Source: Thraustochytrium sp. TN22 (taxonomy: Eukaryota > Sar > Bigyra > Thraustochytrida > Thraustochytriidae). Taken from it: a stretch of 36,213 nt of DNA. Shown in pieces: positions 8,758-16,823 of this stretch. Under the pieces are notes generated by a model. That model was not told the origin of the DNA. It did no database searches and worked only from the letters and a program-made list of their open reading frames with translations. Position 1 is the stretch's first letter, and each line of letters opens with the position of its first letter. The stretch covers positions 1 to 36,213 of the forward strand of contig JABLUY010000311.1 of assembly GCA_013306675.1 (NCBI GenBank). The letters are read 5' to 3'. The position numbers were made by a program, and so were the translations under genes.

Positions 8758-9267
8758 ATGCCGCGGCCGCTGTTCTGGGCGCTGGCGGGCGGGCTGGCGG
8801 CGGTGGCGACGGAGTACTTCGCGCACACGATCCGGCACGGTGTGGCGCAACAGACGCTGGACTCCAGGCCCATGTGGTCGCCGGCGGAGGGCATCGCGGC
8901 GCTGAGGGCCATGACGCCCGCGCAGCGTCAGGCCTACGACGACGCGTACACGGGGCTGTACCTGGGCGGCGACATGTCGCTGCCCATTTTCTACGCCGGC
9001 GGCCTGCTGGTGCTGCTGCGCGACTGGGGGTCGCCTTGGTGGTTCCTGCCCATCATCGGCATGGTCTTTGACTATGTGGAAAACACTATCGTGGTGCGTA
9101 TGCTGCGCACGCCGCTGAGCGAGCTGTCCGAGGACGACCCGCTCATCTTTCTCGCGGGGACCATCGCCACGCCCCTCAAATACCTCTTCCTCATCCTCTC
9201 CTTTGTGGCGCTCGCTATGACCTTTGGGGCCAAGCCAGCGTCCAAGCGCAAGACCAAGGCGATCTGA
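8758..9267 (+). CDS. Small four-span membrane protein
   Basis: 169 residues. Hydrophobic segments lie at about 5-25, 76-90, 97-115 and 130-158. The central pattern (MTPAQRQAYDDAY, a Gly-Asp before a span with LPIFY, then LPIIGMVFDYVEN) follows a layout I have seen in unnamed bacterial and protist membrane proteins: an Asp between a helix and a span, then FDxxEN in the next span. The tail is lysine-rich (SKRKTKAI), which could hold the protein in the ER. The ATG at 8758 starts the conserved part; an ATG at 8676 is in another frame and could act as an upstream ORF. Only 57 bp separate its stop from that of the thioredoxin fusion gene. Function unknown. Confidence 0.7.
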   Translation: MPRPLFWALAGGLAAVATEYFAHTIRHGVAQQTLDSRPMWSPAEGIAALRAMTPAQRQAYDDAYTGLYLGGDMSLPIFYAGGLLVLLRDWGSPWWFLPIIGMVFDYVENTIVVRMLRTPLSELSEDDPLIFLAGTIATPLKYLFLILSFVALAMTFGAKPASKRKTKAI

Positions 9268-9324
9268 CAGTGGCAAGCCTTGGAAAGAAGAAAACCCTTA
9301 CACGTACGAATCTGCTCGGTCGTT

Positions 9325-11205
9325 TTAGTCTGCGTAGATGTCGTCGAGATCGTCGAGATCATCCCCGTCGTCCTCATTCTGGCCACTGTTGTTGTGGTTG
9401 TTGTTGTTGTTCGTGGTGGTGGTGGTGGTGGTGGTGGAGGTGGTGGTGGTGCTGCTGCTGCTGTTACTACTACTGCCGCCAGGGCCGCTGCCGCCTGGAG
9501 CGGAGGTGCCGGCCGGCGTTTGTGATGACGAGGCTGCCGGCGGGACGCCACCAAAGAGGCCCCCACCCATGCCGCCAAAGCCGCCCATGCCGCCAAAGCC
9601 GCCCATGGGCATCTGGGACTGGCCCATCGCCGAGGCAATGGAGGACTGCACCGAAGGGTCAGCCATGGCGCCCATGAAGGACTCCATGAGGCGCGGATTG
9701 GACATCATGACGGTCATCGGATCCTGGCCCGAGCTCATGGCTTGCGTGAGCTGCATCATGAGCTCTGGGTCCTGCATGAGCCGCTGCATCATGTTGGCGG
9801 TGATGCTTTGCATTTGCGGGTTGTTCTGAAACTGTTGCAGCATCTCGGGCGAGACGCCAGGCATGCCACCCATGCCACCCATGCCAGGCATGCCACCCAT
9901 GCCAGGCATGCCGCCGAACATGGAGGCGAAATTGTTGCTGGGCTGGCCAAAGGAGGCGAACGGATTGGCGCCAGCCGCGGTCTGCTGCGGCGGCGGCTGC
10001 GACTGCCCGGATGGGGCGGCACTTGGCACGGCCGCGGCCGAGGCGAGGCGATCATAGGTACGGCGCAGCTCCTCCTGGCGCGCCGCCATATCGCCGGCAG
10101 CCTCTCCGCTCTTGAGGACGAGATAGGCCTCGCCATTGCGGTCCTGCGGCTCGAATCCCAGCGCGCGCATGCAATCCAGGCCACCGGCGCAAGCCGCGAC
10201 CTTGGAGGAGAACTTGGAGTTGCCCTGGCGGATGGACCGGTACTTGACATCGTCCGGGTGGTTGACCACGTTCTTCACATACAGTAGCATGACCTGGATT
10301 GCATCTTTGGCTTGCGTCCCACCGCTCCTGCGCTCCAGGTCCTGCAGCGCAGTTCGCAGCGGTGCGACCGCCGGTGCAGCAGGCGCGCCGGGCGCCGTCT
10401 GGGCCGCCGGCGCGACCCGCGCGCCGCGTGCCGGCGCAGCCGCGGCGGCCTTGCCGGAGATCGCAACGTGCACGGTGAGCCCGTCCTCGTTGATGCCATA
10501 GGACGCCAGCGAGTGCTTGTCCAGCATGATCTTGCCGCGGAAAATGAGCCGCAGCGAGGCAGGCGCCGCCTCAAGCTCGCGCGCCAGCTTCCTGCGCAGG
10601 TGCTGCGCGCCGGCCTTGGCGCTCACCTTGACCTCCACGGCCGCACCCGTAGTGCGCTTGGCGCGCACCATGAGCTCCTCGCCGTCGGTGGGCTCCGGAT
10701 CAGCCTTGTCCTCCTCGTCGAGCGACGCCAGCAGCGCGGCCCTATGGTCGGCCTCCTGGGCCGCGTCCGGGACGCTATCGGCGCCACCCGCGGCGCTGTC
10801 CTCCGTGCTCATGGACATGCGAATCGCGTCGGCCAGCTGCTCGTCCTCGGCAGTCTGCATGAGGCGGAGCACGGTCTGCTCGAGCTTCTCCGGGCTGGCA
10901 CCCGAGAAGCGCTCCTTCTCCGCATTATTGATGTGGAAGGTAAAGGTCGGGAAGGCGCGGATCTGGTACTGCATGGCCAGCATGCTACCCTTGTTGAGCG
11001 GCGCCTCGGTGTCCACAGAGACAAAGACCACCGAAGTGTAGCGCGCGGCCAGCTCGACGTAAAAGGGCGCAATGCGCTTGCACGGCCCGCACCACGGAGC
11101 AAACCAGTCCACGACCACGAGCTTGCTGCCTGCCGCCTGCAGCAGCTGCTGCAGCTGCGCGCCCTGCGTGTGGGACACCTGCCCCGGCGTCCACAGCCCG
11201 TCCAT
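9325..11205 (-). CDS. Thioredoxin-UIM-UBL-PUB-STI1 ubiquitin-pathway protein
   Basis: 626 residues with five recognisable parts. (1) Thioredoxin fold, 5-115, active site WCGPC (C39, C42) and cis-Pro at FPTF. (2) A ubiquitin-interacting motif at 119-134, EDEQLADAIRMSMSTE, which fits Leu-x-x-Ala-x-x-x-Ser with acidic flanks; a weaker copy is at 149-165. (3) A ubiquitin-like domain, 178-252. (4) A PUB domain, 283-366 (VVNHPDDVKYRSIR, a conserved Asn, and ALGF). (5) Met/Gln-rich STI1-type helices, 452-527, as in ubiquilin. The tail has Ser, Thr and Asn runs and ends acidic (DDLDDLDDIYAD). There is no UBA. PUB domains bind the p97/VCP C-terminus and UIMs bind ubiquitin, so a p97-linked shuttle or redox cofactor is a reasonable inference. 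No signal peptide; cytosolic. Confidence 0.9.
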   Translation of the reverse strand: MDGLWTPGQVSHTQGAQLQQLLQAAGSKLVVVDWFAPWCGPCKRIAPFYVELAARYTSVVFVSVDTEAPLNKGSMLAMQYQIRAFPTFTFHINNAEKERFSGASPEKLEQTVLRLMQTAEDEQLADAIRMSMSTEDSAAGGADSVPDAAQEADHRAALLASLDEEDKADPEPTDGEELMVRAKRTTGAAVEVKVSAKAGAQHLRRKLARELEAAPASLRLIFRGKIMLDKHSLASYGINEDGLTVHVAISGKAAAAAPARGARVAPAAQTAPGAPAAPAVAPLRTALQDLERRSGGTQAKDAIQVMLLYVKNVVNHPDDVKYRSIRQGNSKFSSKVAACAGGLDCMRALGFEPQDRNGEAYLVLKSGEAAGDMAARQEELRRTYDRLASAAAVPSAAPSGQSQPPPQQTAAGANPFASFGQPSNNFASMFGGMPGMGGMPGMGGMGGMPGVSPEMLQQFQNNPQMQSITANMMQRLMQDPELMMQLTQAMSSGQDPMTVMMSNPRLMESFMGAMADPSVQSSIASAMGQSQMPMGGFGGMGGFGGMGGGLFGGVPPAASSSQTPAGTSAPGGSGPGGSSSNSSSSTTTTSTTTTTTTTNNNNNHNNSGQNEDDGDDLDDLDDIYAD

Positions 11206-11218
11206 GCTTTAGCAGGCC

Positions 11219-11271
11219 GCGAGCGCGAGCGCGAGCGCGAGCGCGAGCCCGAGCGCTAGCGCGAACGCGAG
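11219..11271. repeat. (GAGCGC)n hexanucleotide repeat
   Basis: About nine units, the last few imperfect, immediately upstream of the thioredoxin-fusion start codon on the minus strand. It is therefore probably in that gene's 5' UTR. Confidence 0.9.
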
Positions 11272-11573
11272 CTCCCGTGCGTGTGTTTACGAGCGCGCCG
11301 GGGAGGGGTTTGAGCGCGAACGAAGAAGACAAGAAGAAGCGTCAAGAAGCTCCACCTGCCCGCCTGCCTGCCTGCCTGCACCCCGCACGCACGACCGCGA
11401 CGGCGCGGCGCCGCCGTGTCGCAGTCGAGCGGTCCCGCTCGGTCGCCTCCGCGTCCTCCTCCTCCTCGTCGTCCTCCTCCTCCTACCTCGCCGCGCGGGT
11501 CTGCCTGCCGAGCTGGGAGAGTCGAGTCGGAGTCGAAGTCCGCTGATCCTCGTCCAGCCTGGCTGGGCCCCTC

Positions 11574-11632
11574 GCCGCGGTCTGCGCAATGCGCGCCGCG
11601 GTCTGCGCAACGCGCGCCGCGGTGTGCAACGC
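11574..11632. repeat. 21-bp tandem repeat, 2.8 copies
   Basis: Units begin at 11574, 11595 and 11616, each starting GCCGCGGTCTGCGCAA or a close variant. It sits in the PH-gene 5' region. Confidence 0.85.
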
Positions 11633-11895
11633 ATTCCTGGAGTCACTCGGCCTCAGAGAGTGATGGCTCTGTAGTGCGTGCGCGCGTTTTCTCTCCTCTC
11701 GTCTCGTCTCCAAGTCGGAAAAGGACTCGGACTCGGACTCGGACTCGGAGAGAGTCCACTTCGCGCCGCCAGGTCGCGACGGGGGCCGCGGGTCCGGACC
11801 CGCGGACCAGACCTGCTACCTCGCGCCGGCCCGCCTGGCTCGGCCTGCCGCGTGACCCCGGAACGGCCTCTGCGGATTGCGTGCGTGCGAGCGAG

Positions 11896-13404
11896 ATGGA
11901 GCTCGAGCGGGCGGCGCTGCTGCGCAACGATGAGGAGATCTCCACGGCCCAGGCCGGGGGCGAGGCCGTCAAGCAGGGCGGCGTCATCAAGGCCGGCTTT
12001 CTCGTCAAGGCGCCCTTGTCGCAGGGGCGCTCGTCGGGCGGCATTTTCCAGCAGCACAAGAAGTCGCGCCGCCGGTATTTCGTGCTTCAGGGCGCTCGGC
12101 TGAGCTACTACGAGCGCGAGGGCGGCGCCACGCCCAAGGGCGAGGTGGACCTGAGCGCTGATGCAGTGGTCGAGGTGCTTCCGGATGGCATTGGACTTGT
12201 CGTGATCCCGGACCCAGCGTCCAAGCGCGAGCTGTACCTGACCTGCGAGGAGCCAAAGGAGCTCGAGTCGTGGCGGGACAGCCTTCGCGTGGCCTGCCAG
12301 CTCGCCGGTGCCCGGGGCGGCTCCAAGATAGACCAGCAGGGGGAGAGCGAACAAAAGGAGGACGATACCGGAGCAGACGACGAGGAGAACGAGCAAGACG
12401 AGAAGGAGGACGAGGACGAGGCGGCGGCGGCGGCGGTAGCGGCAGCGTCGGGGTCCGCGGAGAGCAATGTCGGCGCGAGCAAGGTCGGGTGGCGGCAGGA
12501 GTGGGAGCGGCGCGTGCGGCCGCACACGAGGCTGCCAACCGTAGCGTACGACGTCGTCAAGGAGGGCTACCTGGAGACGCGCGCTCGGGATCAAGGCGCC
12601 GGCTGGAATGCGAGCTACGTGGTGCTCACCAAAGACCTGTACATTTTCAAATCCAAGGGGGACTTCGAGGCGTGCAAGCCGTGCAAAGCGCACATCTCCC
12701 TGTCGGCCTTTAGTGCCCGCCTCGAGCCGGCTTCCGAGCAGGGCGCCGAGCCTGTCCAGCTGTGCATCTTCACAATAGGCGGCTCCTACGCATTGCGCAG
12801 CGAATCCGCGGAGGAGGCCGCGGACTGGCTGGACAAGATCAAGCGGCTGTCCAGGTTCCTGTCTGTGCGCGGGACGGCGCAAACACAACTCCGGGCGAGG
12901 CGCGCCTCGAGCCTCGTGGTGGACAAAACCTGCAAGTCCGTGCCCGCCTTTCTCCAGCACCTGCGCCGCGCGCGTGGCGAGAGCGCGCCGGGCGCCATCG
13001 AGTCAGCAGAGGCGCCGCCGGCGCCGCCGCTTCGCGACGGACCCCATGACGCCAAGTCTGCGACACAAGAGACCGAGGCCGAGGTCCCCCCTGCGCTGTC
13101 GGACCACCGCTTCGCCAAAATCCGCGCGCTGCGCGCCCAGCGCGAGGCCGAGGCAGCGGCCAAGGCCAAGGCGAGCGGCCACAACGAAATGAGCGCTGTC
13201 GCCGCTCCAGCAGCGTGCGAGGCCGCGTCCGTGGTCGACGAGAGCGCCCCAGCTCCCACGCTGTCGCAGGACCGCTTCGCCAAAATCCGCGCGCTGCGCG
13301 CCAAGCGCGAGGCTGAGGCAAGCGGCCAAAAAGAAACGACGAAGGCTGTCGTCGCCCAAGCAGCAGACGAGGCCGCATCCACGGTCCAAGAGCTCCCGCG
13401 CTGA
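11896..13404 (+). CDS. Double PH-domain protein with C-terminal repeats
   Basis: 502 residues from ATG 11896. PH domain 1 spans about 31-136 (IKAGFLVKAP, RRRYFVLQGARLSYY, C-terminal helix ELESWRDSLRVA). PH domain 2 spans about 219-320 (VVKEGYLETR, ASYVVLTKDLYIF, helix SAEEAADWLDKIKRL). A highly acidic linker (150-178) separates them. The C-terminus has two copies of a repeat starting (D/Q)(H/D)RFAKIRALRA(Q/K)REAEA at about 403 and 458. A third, decayed copy follows the TGA. PH domains bind phosphoinositides or proteins; the basic KKSRRR before a strand of PH1 fits lipid binding. There is no catalytic domain, so an adaptor is likely. Convergent with mS38. Confidence 0.85.
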   Translation: MELERAALLRNDEEISTAQAGGEAVKQGGVIKAGFLVKAPLSQGRSSGGIFQQHKKSRRRYFVLQGARLSYYEREGGATPKGEVDLSADAVVEVLPDGIGLVVIPDPASKRELYLTCEEPKELESWRDSLRVACQLAGARGGSKIDQQGESEQKEDDTGADDEENEQDEKEDEDEAAAAAVAAASGSAESNVGASKVGWRQEWERRVRPHTRLPTVAYDVVKEGYLETRARDQGAGWNASYVVLTKDLYIFKSKGDFEACKPCKAHISLSAFSARLEPASEQGAEPVQLCIFTIGGSYALRSESAEEAADWLDKIKRLSRFLSVRGTAQTQLRARRASSLVVDKTCKSVPAFLQHLRRARGESAPGAIESAEAPPAPPLRDGPHDAKSATQETEAEVPPALSDHRFAKIRALRAQREAEAAAKAKASGHNEMSAVAAPAACEAASVVDESAPAPTLSQDRFAKIRALRAKREAEASGQKETTKAVVAQAADEAASTVQELPR

Positions 13405-13473
13405 AGGCAGGACCGCTCCGCCAAGGTGAGCGCGCTGCGCGCACGCTGGGAGAGCGGCGGAGTGAGCAAATAA
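13405..13473 (+). pseudogene. Degenerate third repeat after the PH-gene stop
   Basis: Directly after the TGA (13402-13404) and in the same frame, 22 codons read RQDRSAKVSALRARWESGG and end at TAA 13471. They resemble the repeat core QDRFAKIRALRAKREAE, so this is a lost third repeat or a read-through extension. AATAAA (13469-13474) overlaps the TAA and could be a polyadenylation signal. Confidence 0.6.
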
Positions 13474-13495
13474 AACAGCCAGTGGTAAAAGAATC

Positions 13496-13855
13496 TTACT
13501 TGTTCTTGTAGCGGTCCTTCTTGCGCCGCTTGCGCAGCTTGTGCTTGTTCATCTTGACGCGGCGCTTCTTGAGCACACTCGACATGGCGAAGCCCTCGAG
13601 CGCCGCCTTGTCGGCCTCGGGCAGCACGACGCCCACCGCCGGCTCCATGGCGCGAAGCACCGCGGCCAGCGCCGCCAGCTTGCTCGCGCCCTCGCCCTCC
13701 GCGCGCTGCTGCGCCACGACCGCGTAGCCCCTGCAGGCGCCCGCCGCCGCCGCGCCGCGCGCGCCGCCCCACGCCGCCAGCCGCCCGGCGCCCTGCAGGG
13801 CGCGCGGCCGCAGCAGGCTCCGCGCGGCTGCCGCCGCCGCCGCCGCTGCCGCCAT
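13496..13855 (-). CDS. Mitochondrial small ribosomal subunit protein mS38
   Basis: 119 residues. The first ~45 are Ala/Arg-rich with no acidic residues, a mitochondrial targeting peptide. The last 28 carry the diagnostic very basic motif KKRRVKMNKHKLRKRRKK of the mS38 (AURKAIP1/Cox24) family, preceded by SSVL as in yeast and human members. mS38 binds small-subunit rRNA in the mitoribosome. Divergently transcribed from eIF3m (758 bp between ATGs); its stop lies 22 bp from the end of the PH-gene repeat remnant. Confidence 0.9.
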   Translation of the reverse strand: MAAAAAAAAAARSLLRPRALQGAGRLAAWGGARGAAAAGACRGYAVVAQQRAEGEGASKLAALAAVLRAMEPAVGVVLPEADKAALEGFAMSSVLKKRRVKMNKHKLRKRRKKDRYKNK

Positions 13856-14613
13856 CGCGCGCGCGCCGCCTCGCCTCGCCGTGCCGCCTCCCTCTCTGCC
13901 CGCCTGCCTGCCTGCCTGGCGCTGGTGCCAGTGGCGGCGCTGCAGGCGCCCTCGGCAGTGGAGCGGCCTAATCGCCGCAAGCGGCCCAATTTCAAATTCT
14001 CTTCAACTTTCAAAGTTCAAGTTTCAAATCATCAACGGGCCCGACCTGGAGTTCAAATTCATTCAAACTTCGTTCGTACCAGGGCACCACCACCATCCTT
14101 CAAATTCAAAGCCCGAGTCCATCATCCATCTCGCACCAAGTCCAGGCCAACGTTTTCTTCGATTCTCAGTCTTGGTGCGCAGCGCAAGTCGCAGCCAGGG
14201 CCAGGCTCGCGCGAGAGCATTATCCCTCCAAAGGCTCGGAGAAGCTCGTCAAGCTCAGGCTCCCAGGCCGCGCGCCCTGCTCTCGGCCGTGCTCGAGCCG
14301 CCGGCGGCCGCGGCGCTCCTTCGTTTCAAGGTTCTTTAGCGAACTGTAAGTTAAGCGCCCAGTCGCGGCTTCGCCGCCAGGCGCCGGTCCCGGATCCGGG
14401 GACCGCGGCGGTCCCTCGAAAAGCGGGCGGCTGCGGAGGCGCGGGTGGCGGCGGGAGAAGGAGAGGAGAGCGGCGGGGGAGAGCCGAGTCGCGGCGCGCG
14501 CGCGGGAGGAGCGCGGGGCGGCCAGGCGGCGGCGGCGGAGGCAGAGCGCAGTCTCCGCGGGTTCGCGTGCGCGTCCGGCTTCGTGGGCAGTAGGCGGCAG
14601 GCTCGCTGGGACC
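13856..14613. promoter_or_regulatory. Divergent mS38/eIF3m promoter with a TTCAAATT cluster
   Basis: 758 bp between the two start codons. In otherwise GC-rich sequence, an AT-richer island at about 13985-14115 holds repeated TTCAAA(T): TTCAAATT at 13991, TTCAAAT at 14023, TTCAAATT at 14052, TTCAAA at 14062 and TTCAAATTCAAA at 14099. A similar TTCAAAT occurs at 36081 upstream of PFK. They may be regulatory sites. No gene seen. Confidence 0.5.
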
Positions 14614-16047
14614 ATGGCGACCTCCAAGGCGTCGTCGGTGCACCTGGAGTCGGTGATGGTGGAGCTCGTGCCGCTGGAGCACATTGCGGCGGAGCTGGTG
14701 GAGCACGTGGCCGCGGACATGGAGGGCGGCGCGCAGTCGGACTTCATGGCCAAGTGCGACACGTACATCCGCGAGGGCGCGCTGAAGGAGCTCGTGCAGG
14801 CATTCTTGACGGCCGTCTCGTCCGTGGGCGGCCGCGCCTCCGCGGCGGACCAGCGCGCGCGCTTCGTGATCATCTTCTCGCTGGCGCGCCACCTGCCGGT
14901 GGACGTGCTGGCCGAGGTGGCGCCTGGCATCGTGGACACGGTGCTGCAGCTCCCGGCGTCGGGCGAGGACAAGAGCAAGGACCAGCACATGCGCATGACG
15001 GTGCTGCGTGACCTGTACACGGTCATCGACCCGCAGTCGCCCGCGCGCTACGGCATGCTCATGAGCATGATCAAGTACGCTCGCGAGACCGGCCAGTTCC
15101 AGATCCTCGACGGCTCCTCGGCCGCCGACGTCGGCGAGCTCTGCCGCATCTGGAACAGCGGCGTCTCGGGCGCGGCTGTTACCCCTGCCATGCAGCGCGA
15201 CCTGCTCGCTGCCTTTTGCGACCTGTTCGAGGCCAAGCGCGCGCAGCAGCCGCCGGCCGCGGGCGACGACACGCGCACCTTCGAGCTCAAGGAGCTGCGT
15301 TTCCTCTTCAAGCTCATGGAGCAGCTCGAGGAGATGGACGCCGCTGACCGCAAGCCGCTCGCCAAGTACGCCGCGCGCGCCGCCATCATCTCCATCAAGT
15401 ACCCGCTGCCGCACGACATGGCCCAGGCCAACTCGCTCGACGAGATCGCGCCGGAGGCGCTCAACCGCGCCGCCACCGCGCTGCTCGCCATTAACGAGAC
15501 CGAGCGCCTCGACTCGGCCAGCGTCATCGCCACCACCTCGCTCACCGCGCTCTTCGCCGCCGTGCGTGACCTCGAGGCCTCCTCCGAGTACGCTGGTCTC
15601 TACAAGCTGCTGCACGTCTTCGCGGCCGGTGACCTTGAGTCTTTTGCCTCGTTCAAGTCCTCCAACGCCGGCTTCATCGCCGGTCTTGGCCTCGACGAGG
15701 ACATGTGCGGCCGCAACATGCACCTGCTTACGCTCGCCTCGCTCGCCGCCAAGAACGAGTCCGTCACCTACGACCAGATCGCTTCGGACCTGCAGATCCC
15801 AAGAGACAGCGTGGAGGAGTGGGTCATTGCCGCCATCACCAGCAAGCTCATCGACGCCAAGATGGACCAGCTCACCGAGTCCATCGTCATTAACCGCGGC
15901 TCGCAGCGCCTGCTCTCCGACGCCCACTGGGTCGACGCGCAGCAGAAGCTGCACCGCTGGACCGCCGACGTGCGCGAGCTTCTCAACACCGTGCGTGGCG
16001 TGCGCCAGGAGCAGGAGATGCTCGCCCAGCAGCCCCAGCAGCAGTAA
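14614..16047 (+). CDS. Translation initiation factor eIF3 subunit M
   Basis: 477 residues; start context GGGACCATGG. An N-terminal helical-repeat region is followed by a PCI domain in the C-terminal half. Features that match eIF3m: VPLEHIAAELVEHVA near the N-terminus, FELKELRFLFKLMEQLEEMD, and the winged-helix part VTYDQIASDLQIP...VEEWVIAAITSKLIDAKMDQ followed by a helix with WVDAQQKLHRW. eIF3m is a core PCI subunit of the eIF3 complex that recruits the 40S ribosome in the cytosol. COP9 subunit CSN7 has a similar fold but a different length and helix pattern. It ends in a short Gln-rich tail. Confidence 0.9.
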   Translation: MATSKASSVHLESVMVELVPLEHIAAELVEHVAADMEGGAQSDFMAKCDTYIREGALKELVQAFLTAVSSVGGRASAADQRARFVIIFSLARHLPVDVLAEVAPGIVDTVLQLPASGEDKSKDQHMRMTVLRDLYTVIDPQSPARYGMLMSMIKYARETGQFQILDGSSAADVGELCRIWNSGVSGAAVTPAMQRDLLAAFCDLFEAKRAQQPPAAGDDTRTFELKELRFLFKLMEQLEEMDAADRKPLAKYAARAAIISIKYPLPHDMAQANSLDEIAPEALNRAATALLAINETERLDSASVIATTSLTALFAAVRDLEASSEYAGLYKLLHVFAAGDLESFASFKSSNAGFIAGLGLDEDMCGRNMHLLTLASLAAKNESVTYDQIASDLQIPRDSVEEWVIAAITSKLIDAKMDQLTESIVINRGSQRLLSDAHWVDAQQKLHRWTADVRELLNTVRGVRQEQEMLAQQPQQQ

Positions 16048-16210
16048 AGGTCTGCCGCTGACGAGGCGCAGGGGTGGGCAGTCGGGATTGGGCAGGCAAC
16101 TCGTGTGGTTTGCGCGCCGACGTCTCCTCGTCTCCCTCCCTCCTCCTTCCCTTCGCTCCCTCCTCGGCGCTCCAACCGTGCTGTGCCGGGCCAGGCTGGC
16201 CAGCTAGAGA

Positions 16211-16240
16211 GCAGCCAGCCAGCCAGCCAGCCAGCCAGCC
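16211..16240. repeat. (CCAG)n tetranucleotide repeat
   Basis: Seven CCAG/AGCC units just downstream of eIF3m. Confidence 0.9.
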
Positions 16241-16517
16241 GGCTTGGCGCACGGCGTGATGTCGTGATCGACCGAGCTGGTCAGCAGGCTCGCCGGCAGG
16301 AAAAATGAGAGGCTGCTGCCCAATGTGAGACCGAGACCCGCGAGTGTGAACTAGGCATCAAGACGACGGACCAGAGTCGGTTTGTTGCTGCGATGCTGCG
16401 TCGTCCGCTCAGCTCAGCTCTCTTTTTCCCTCTAAACCTGCGAGCCATCACGGCCCTTTTCTATTGATTGCCCATCGTCCACTCCCTTCCCTGAACGTTC
16501 GCTTAGATAGTCGAGAA

Positions 16518-16531
16518 CCCCCCCCCCCCCC
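16518..16531. repeat. Poly-C run
   Basis: Fourteen consecutive C followed by TTTTT in the eIF3m-cofilin intergenic region. Confidence 0.95.
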
Positions 16532-16782
16532 TTTTTCTCTTTTGTGACGGATTTTTTCACTTCGCAACCTGCAATCACATTGGTCCAAAGCGGCGAGCCG
16601 CGAGAGGACACTGTCAACCCAGAAAGAAGAAAAAAATCAAGCATCATGAACAAATCCTGAAAGCATCAAGGTGGTGGAAGCGAAGCAGCCAGCGCAGGGC
16701 GGGTTCAAGGCGATGATGCTCGTGCAGCTCTTCGCTCTTCGCGGCGCCTCGCACTCTGACCGAACGAGGCCAAGCTCTCTCT

Positions 16783-16798
16783 CTAGCTAGCTAGCTAG
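16783..16798. repeat. (CTAG)4 microsatellite
   Basis: Four CTAG units 25 bp past the cofilin stop, inside its likely 3' UTR, with another AGCTAG at 16801. Same unit and copy number as the run at 135-150. Confidence 0.9.
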
Positions 16799-16823
16799 CC
16801 AGCTAGAGCTACCAGAGAGCAAG

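Larger units (their letters stand above)
11206..11895. promoter_or_regulatory. Shared divergent promoter region with several tandem repeats
   Basis: 690 bp between the thioredoxin-fusion ATG (-) and the PH-protein ATG (+). Repeats: GAGCGC units at 11219-11271, CCTGC units near 11360, a 21-bp tandem repeat at 11574-11632, and GGACTC units at 11723-11750. The plus frame of the PH gene happens to stay open back to 11416, but that part is Arg/Ser/Pro-rich low-complexity sequence with no coding look. Confidence 0.5.
16048..16823. other. Convergent intergenic region, low-complexity rich
   Basis: 776 bp between the eIF3m and cofilin stops, unusually long for a convergent gap here and clearly less GC-rich. 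It contains (CCAG)n at 16211-16240, a run of 14 C at 16518-16531 followed by T5, and (CTAG)4 at 16783-16798. No reading frame with convincing coding signal and no recognisable RNA gene. Confidence 0.5.

Noticed and set aside
11416-11895. N-terminal extension of the PH protein
   Set aside because: Arg/Ser/Pro low-complexity text over promoter repeats; the ATG at 11896 starts the ordered protein.
14326-15954. Minus-strand 542-codon frame antisense to eIF3m
   Set aside because: A shadow frame: Leu/His/Arg/Val-rich reverse reading of GC3-biased codons, with no domain, while the plus strand is clearly eIF3m.
16660-16720. tRNA-like A-box (TGGTGGAAGCG) and B-box-like (GGTTCAAGGC)
   Set aside because: The boxes are only about 16 nt apart and no acceptor or anticodon stem can be drawn.
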